From the NCBI GenBank assembly GCA_023442635.1, contig JAEZYR010000148.1, positions 1 through 9,648 on the forward strand: a stretch of DNA of 9,648 nt. The letters run 5' to 3'. The DNA comes from Bacillota bacterium. GTDB lineage: Bacteria; Bacillota; Clostridia; Saccharofermentanales; Fastidiosipilaceae. The position numbers were made by a program, and so were the translations under genes. The notes below the pieces were generated by a model. It was not told the origin of the DNA. It saw nothing but the letters and a program-made list of their open reading frames with translations, and searched no databases. Positions 6,459-9,648 of the stretch are shown here, in pieces (positions within the stretch are counted from its first letter, which is position 1; each line of letters starts with the position of its first letter).

Positions 6459-7544
6459 TCATTCCGCCTCGCGAGTCACTTCGGCATCAAAATCAGGCCA
6501 AATCTGCCCGAGATCCGCCGCCAAATCTGCTAGCGGCAAGCGCTGTATGCAAGTTTTACCCACTTCTTCAAGGAAAATCTCTTGCAGTTGCTGGCCTTGT
6601 CGTTTGTCATCAAAGGCCAACTGCTTCTGCAGAGCCTCAATGTCAAGTGGCTGAGCCAGGGGCAGCTGCTGGGCGATCAGCGCACAAATACGGGCACGCA
6701 AAGCTGGTGGCGTCAGCCCTCGCAACTCGCCTAGACGCAAAGCGAGGTGCAATCCCATCGCCAAGGCTTCCCCATAGCTGTAGAGGACGTGCTCCGTAAT
6801 CGCCAAGATGGCCCTGGCAAAGCTTTGGCCGAATTGTAGAGCCAAAGCTTCTTGCTGCTCGAAGGGATCTTTTTCGTAAAGGGCTTTCTGCCCTCGAATC
6901 GCCCGCTCAATGAGCCATTCATAGTCGTATTGTCTTCGCTCAATCTGTTCCAACAAGCGGTCATCATGTGTCGCGCCATAACGGATGAGCTCGATCATAC
7001 CTTCAGCTAGCTGGTGGCGTGGGAGCGTCCGCAAAACGCTGGGGTCAACCAAAACCAGGTGGGGTGCATAAAAGCAGGCTAATTGGGCAGAGGCTCCAGC
7101 GAAGTGCAACGCACTGCGCCCGCTCAGACCTGCTGTGGCCTGGGCACTGAGCGAAGTGGGCAAAAGCACCAATTTCAGGCCATGCTGCCAAGTCGCCGCC
7201 ACAAACGTGGCCACATCTTGCACCACCCCTCCGCCAAGGGCGATCAACAAATCTTGTCGACTTAATTCCGCCAAGCGACAGGCGCGGTAAACGGCCTCCA
7301 CCCCTTGTAGCGTTTTTTGCTGTTCGAGCGGTTCAAGGGCGTAGCTCATGCTATCTATGCCAGCTACCTTGAGGCTGCGCACCAAAGTCGCGAGGTGAAT
7401 CTTCTCGAGATTCCAATCGCAAAGTACCAAAGCGCGACGGCCTGGCCCCAGAGCGGCTATCTTTTCGCCTGCCCTTTCGAGAATCCCAGACTGAAGCCAC
7501 ACACTGTAATCTCGTTGTCTGCCTTGCACCACAATTTCAGCCAT
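6459..7544 (-). CDS. 3-dehydroquinate synthase homologue with lost zinc and substrate residues (probable pseudoenzyme or altered function)
   Basis: The 361-residue product has normal length and fold markers of AroB: NAD-binding ALGGGVVQD (102-110), VLLPTSLSAQ (126-135), FYAPHLVLVDPSVLRTLP (158-175), GMIELIRYG (182-190), LQFGQSFARA (236-245), YGEALAMG (257-264) and DDKRQG (312-317). Compared with classical AroB (Aspergillus nidulans numbering from memory), two zinc ligands are gone: H271 is Q240 and H287 is Y257; only the Glu ligand (E185) remains. Also replaced are R130 (H121), D146 (T137), K152 (R143), K161/N162 (S152/A153), K197 (R188), R264 (A233), N268 (Q237) and H275 (R244). GGGVxGD became GGGVVQD. 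The gene lies 30 nt after the aroE-aroK fusion, with AAAAGAGG 7 nt before ATG. The intact frame and core suggest it is still selected. Classical dehydroquinate synthesis looks unlikely; a scaffold role or another reaction is speculative. Confidence 0.85.
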   Translation of the reverse strand: MAEIVVQGRQRDYSVWLQSGILERAGEKIAALGPGRRALVLCDWNLEKIHLATLVRSLKVAGIDSMSYALEPLEQQKTLQGVEAVYRACRLAELSRQDLLIALGGGVVQDVATFVAATWQHGLKLVLLPTSLSAQATAGLSGRSALHFAGASAQLACFYAPHLVLVDPSVLRTLPRHQLAEGMIELIRYGATHDDRLLEQIERRQYDYEWLIERAIRGQKALYEKDPFEQQEALALQFGQSFARAILAITEHVLYSYGEALAMGLHLALRLGELRGLTPPALRARICALIAQQLPLAQPLDIEALQKQLAFDDKRQGQQLQEIFLEEVGKTCIQRLPLADLAADLGQIWPDFDAEVTREAE

Positions 7545-7574
7545 AATGGCGCCTCTTTTCTGACTTGAATAGCT

Positions 7575-9038
7575 TTAGCAACCGAGAGAAGCAGCTATTT
7601 CCCAAGCCACATCTCGGGGATTACCTTCAGCCAAGACCTCAAGGTCTGCGGCTTCGCGGTATAAGGGCAGGCGCTCGTAATAAAGCTGTTCGGTCTGGCT
7701 CTGCAGTTCCGAGGATAGATCTGGATCCATCTGCCCCGCCCGTTGAAAGGCAGGCTGAAAGCGCTCCAAGATCAAATGAAGAGGGGTGTTGAGCCACACA
7801 ATCAGAACTCCCTGCTCATGCAAGTCACTCGCCACACCGCGTTGGATAACCGTACCCGCTCCTGCCGCGATAACAGCCGAGCCTGGACGCTGCACAAGAC
7901 TTTGCAAGACTTCTCGCTCTTTTTGGCGGAAGGCCGCCTCTCCATGTTGTCTTTGGTACTGGGGGCTTCTCTCACCTGTCGCCTTTTCGAAGGCTTCGTC
8001 CAAGTCCCAAACAGCCAAGTCACAGCCCATCGCAAGGGGCAACTGGCCAGCTACGGCGCCCTTGCCCGAACCTACAAAGCCTATGAGTATCACTTTTTGC
8101 TCAAAGCGCCGCCAGATCTCTTGACCCAGACGACGAAGCCTATCCTCCAAAGCCCAAGAGGCGTCCTGCGGCCTGCTGAGGTGATTCAGGTACAGCAAAT
8201 CGGTCAGTCGTTCTTTTTGCTCAGGTTGCCAGATCATCCTTGACAAGATGGCCTGTCGCCAAAGCATGCCCAAGCCATTCGCCACCTCGCATTGATGTGA
8301 CTTAGCCCGTAGAACCAGGCGTGTGGCTGCGGGGTTGTATACAACATCAAACACGCGGGGGCGGCTGCTCGCGAGGATTTGGTCTAGGAGTAGCGCATCT
8401 AAGGGCAGTTCCCCTGTATGGGGCCAGCGTCCTGCGGAGGTCGCATTAACGAGCAAATCAAAATGAGGCTGCCGATAATTGTCCAACATGGCCTCACGTA
8501 GCTCTTCTACGGTGACCCACGCGAGCTGGTTGCTACGGCTTTCTGACATGAGGCGATCACAAAAATTGCGGACATGTTCCGCTTCGCGCCCGATCACCGT
8601 AAGTTGTTTACAGTCTTCACGAAGGAGCAGGCGAGCCAGTGTTTCCGCAATGACGCCGTTGCCAATGAGCAGGACTCTTTTGCCTTGAATCTCCCCTAAA
8701 TCGGGGCGAGCACCCTCAACATCTGTGTTATAACCATGCTTGTTTTGGCAGTCCACCGTATTGACGGCAGCGCTCAGCCTGGCATCTTCGTCTATGGCTG
8801 ACAGCAAGTCGAGCATAGCCGTTTTGTGAGGTCTAGTCACATTGAGGCCGTCATATGTTTCCAGCAACAAAGGCCATTGCTCAGACAGACCCTCCGCCTC
8901 GACGTCCTGCATGTCGTAGCGATCCTGCGTGCCAAGATAGGCCGTAATTTCATCGTGTACAAAGGGCGACAAGGTCCTCGTTAACGGATGCCCGATCACG
9001 GCAAAGCGTTTGGACTTGTGATTGGACTTTTCTTGCAT
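7575..9038 (-). CDS. aroE-aroK: Shikimate dehydrogenase-shikimate kinase fusion (AroE-AroK)
   Basis: Predicted bifunctional cytosolic enzyme: 3-dehydroshikimate to shikimate (NADPH), then shikimate to shikimate 3-phosphate (ATP). Residues 12-275 are AroE: TLSP (23-26), NVTRPHK (66-72, catalytic K72), AVNT (91-94), YNTD (103-106, catalytic D106), Rossmann GNGVIAE (126-132), NATSAG, DVVYNP (231-236) and GLGMLWRQA with Q262. The shikimate-binding residues look intact apart from Ser to Thr in the first motif. After a linker (about 276-312), residues 314-487 are shikimate kinase: P-loop GFVGSGKG (320-327), DLD (345-347), FRQKE (R371), GAG (393-395) and R456 in ERLPLY. The P-loop Ser/Thr is Gly327, the GGG motif is GAG, and the RPLL lid motif is not recognisable, so kinase activity is less sure. 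ATG 9036-9038 is preferred over GTG 9048-9050 because GGAGG lies 5 nt before it. It is the first gene of the apparent aro unit. Confidence 0.92.
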   Translation of the reverse strand: MQEKSNHKSKRFAVIGHPLTRTLSPFVHDEITAYLGTQDRYDMQDVEAEGLSEQWPLLLETYDGLNVTRPHKTAMLDLLSAIDEDARLSAAVNTVDCQNKHGYNTDVEGARPDLGEIQGKRVLLIGNGVIAETLARLLLREDCKQLTVIGREAEHVRNFCDRLMSESRSNQLAWVTVEELREAMLDNYRQPHFDLLVNATSAGRWPHTGELPLDALLLDQILASSRPRVFDVVYNPAATRLVLRAKSHQCEVANGLGMLWRQAILSRMIWQPEQKERLTDLLYLNHLSRPQDASWALEDRLRRLGQEIWRRFEQKVILIGFVGSGKGAVAGQLPLAMGCDLAVWDLDEAFEKATGERSPQYQRQHGEAAFRQKEREVLQSLVQRPGSAVIAAGAGTVIQRGVASDLHEQGVLIVWLNTPLHLILERFQPAFQRAGQMDPDLSSELQSQTEQLYYERLPLYREAADLEVLAEGNPRDVAWEIAASLGC

Positions 9039-9067
9039 TGCTGCCTCCACCCTCTACGTTTTTAACC

Positions 9068-9073
9068 ATTATA
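9068..9073 (-). promoter_or_regulatory. Consensus -10 box of the aro transcription unit
   Basis: The minus strand reads TATAAT, 29 nt before the aroE-aroK ATG, which puts the transcript start near 9060 and gives a short leader of about 20-25 nt. No good TTGACA lies 16-18 nt upstream; TAGACG is 20 nt away. The leader is too short for a classical attenuator or riboswitch, so control, if any, would be at the promoter. Confidence 0.5.
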
Positions 9074-9487
9074 AATGCCTCAGAAAAAGAAAGCGTCTAG
9101 CCAGTTCCTTATGGCTGTTTGCCCAAAGTTCCCATACACGCTGTCCATCAAAGTCAGGACAAAAAACGCCTCTTCGAATGCGACTGCAGGTACGTCGGTA
9201 TCCTCAAAAAAATCTTGCTCGCCTGCCTTTTAGCAGGGCTCGCTCTGCTCCTGTTTTATTTCTTGTTTATAGCAGCTGGCTCAGCTTTGTTTTTTGTGTT
9301 CGATCCCCACTAAACGCTCTGCTTCAGCTCCTCGCTCCTTCACGGCGCACATGAGGTAGCGGCTAAACAGGCCTTCTCCATTGCTGGCGCTAGCACACAA
9401 GCTCAGGCTCGCCCCATCCTTTGGCATTTTCACACTTGGGTCGACAGACTAAAATAAGTCCATAAAGCCTAGCAAGGAGCTGCTCGA
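9074..9487. other. Divergent intergenic region without a convincing gene
   Basis: Between the aro promoter and the plus-strand gene there is no ORF with a good ribosome binding site. A plus-strand frame from TTG 9119 to 9313 (64 codons) encodes one hydrophobic stretch but lacks a Shine-Dalgarno. A minus-strand frame from ATG 9425-9427 to TGA 9281-9283 (48 codons) has codon use similar to the neighbours but also lacks a ribosome site. A small hairpin (9222-9226 with 9233-9237) is followed on the minus strand by a T7 run (9206-9212), but the spacing is too large for a normal terminator. The region may hold decayed gene remnants and regulatory sites. Confidence 0.5.
9427..9455 (+). promoter_or_regulatory. 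Possible promoter of the divergent plus-strand gene
   Basis: TTTTCA (9427-9432) and TAAAAT (9450-9455) are separated by 17 nt, a workable -35/-10 pair about 33 nt before the start codon. Both boxes deviate from consensus, so this is tentative. Confidence 0.3.
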
Positions 9488-9648
9488 ATGAGGGAAAACC
9501 TACGCCCACGTTATTGTTTCTATTGTCACCGGCGTCTCACCCTAGGGGAACATTGTCCCTGCAGGGAGACCTTGGGTGTGCCTTCGGCCGAGACTCCAGA
9601 AGCAAACGAACATGAGGCACTGTCCCCCTCCCAGACCTTGAAGCCTGG
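9488..9648 (+). CDS. Unidentified protein with N-terminal Cys cluster (zinc-ribbon-like); cut by right edge
   Basis: Only the first 53 codons are visible. ATG 9488-9490 has AAGGAG at 9474-9479, 8 nt upstream, and the frame stays open to the window end. The N-terminus holds C10-x2-C13-x9-C23-x-C25 in a basic context (YCFYCHRRL, HCPCRE), which would suit a four-Cys zinc site. This is followed by a polar, Glu/Pro/Ser-rich linker (about residues 30-53) that probably leads to another domain. Many Gram-positive membrane proteins have such a short zinc-binding head, but no family can be named from this fragment. It is divergent from the aro unit. The reading frame is well supported; function is unknown. 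Confidence 0.65.
   Translation, partial: MRENLRPRYCFYCHRRLTLGEHCPCRETLGVPSAETPEANEHEALSPSQTLKP

Noticed and set aside
7743..8243. 166-codon plus-strand frame opposite the shikimate kinase domain
   Set aside because: The minus strand encodes recognisable kinase motifs here; the plus frame has no ribosome site or domain.
9048..9050. GTG as the start of the AroE-AroK fusion
   Set aside because: GGAGG overlaps this codon and is well spaced for ATG 9036-9038 instead.
9206..9239. Minus-strand hairpin and T7 run as an intrinsic terminator
   Set aside because: The 5-bp stem is separated from the T run by about 9 nt, too far for a standard terminator, and no firm gene precedes it.
9119..9313. Plus-strand 64-codon frame with a hydrophobic segment, resembling a small membrane protein
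   Set aside because: It begins with TTG, has no Shine-Dalgarno upstream, and no recognisable motif; the hydrophobic run can arise by chance from the CTC/CTG/TTT-rich stretch.
1..9648. CRISPR arrays, tRNA or rRNA genes, insertion sequences, integrase or phage genes
   Set aside because: No spaced repeats, no tRNA-like cloverleaf, no transposase or integrase motifs were seen by eye on either strand.

Overview
The window looks like a low-to-mid GC Gram-positive genome, most likely a Clostridia-type Firmicute. The basis is strong AGGAGG-type ribosome binding sites, an ABC half-exporter resembling TM287/BmrC, an ABC-2 type exporter pair of a Firmicutes style, and an N-acetylhexosamine kinase of the NahK family. 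This taxonomic call is an inference; no rRNA or marker gene is present.

Seven genes lie head to tail on the minus strand and one partial gene starts on the plus strand at the right edge. In transcription order (right to left): a shikimate dehydrogenase-shikimate kinase fusion (7575-9038), a 3-dehydroquinate synthase homologue (6459-7544), a chorismate mutase with an ACT-like tail (5798-6295), an ABC ATPase (4940-5737), its membrane partner (3222-4928), a NahK-type sugar kinase (1896-3011) and a heterodimeric-type ABC exporter half (1-1817, cut by the left edge). A consensus -10 box sits before the aro genes (9068-9073) and another before the sugar kinase (3081-3086). This suggests two transcription units: aro genes plus ABC-2 exporter, and kinase plus ABC half-exporter. 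The 449 bases from 9039 to 9487 separate the aro unit from a divergent plus-strand gene with a Cys-rich N-terminus.

The most notable observation is the aroB-type gene. It is full length and in frame and aligns over the whole family. Yet two of the three zinc ligands and most of the substrate-binding and catalytic residues of dehydroquinate synthase are replaced. It sits next to a shikimate dehydrogenase whose shikimate-binding residues all look intact, fused to a shikimate kinase whose P-loop lacks the usual Ser/Thr and whose lid is altered. Together with the chorismate mutase-ACT protein, this is a remodelled aromatic pathway block: some steps look catalytically sound, and one protein looks like a pseudoenzyme or an enzyme with a new role.

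A second point of interest is a perfect 26-bp tandem duplication (1801-1852) covering the ribosome binding site and start codon of the ABC half-exporter. It creates a 10-codon upstream ORF whose stop overlaps the real start region. The ABC half-exporter itself carries the degenerate ATP site typical of one partner of a heterodimer, so its consensus partner is expected just outside the left edge.
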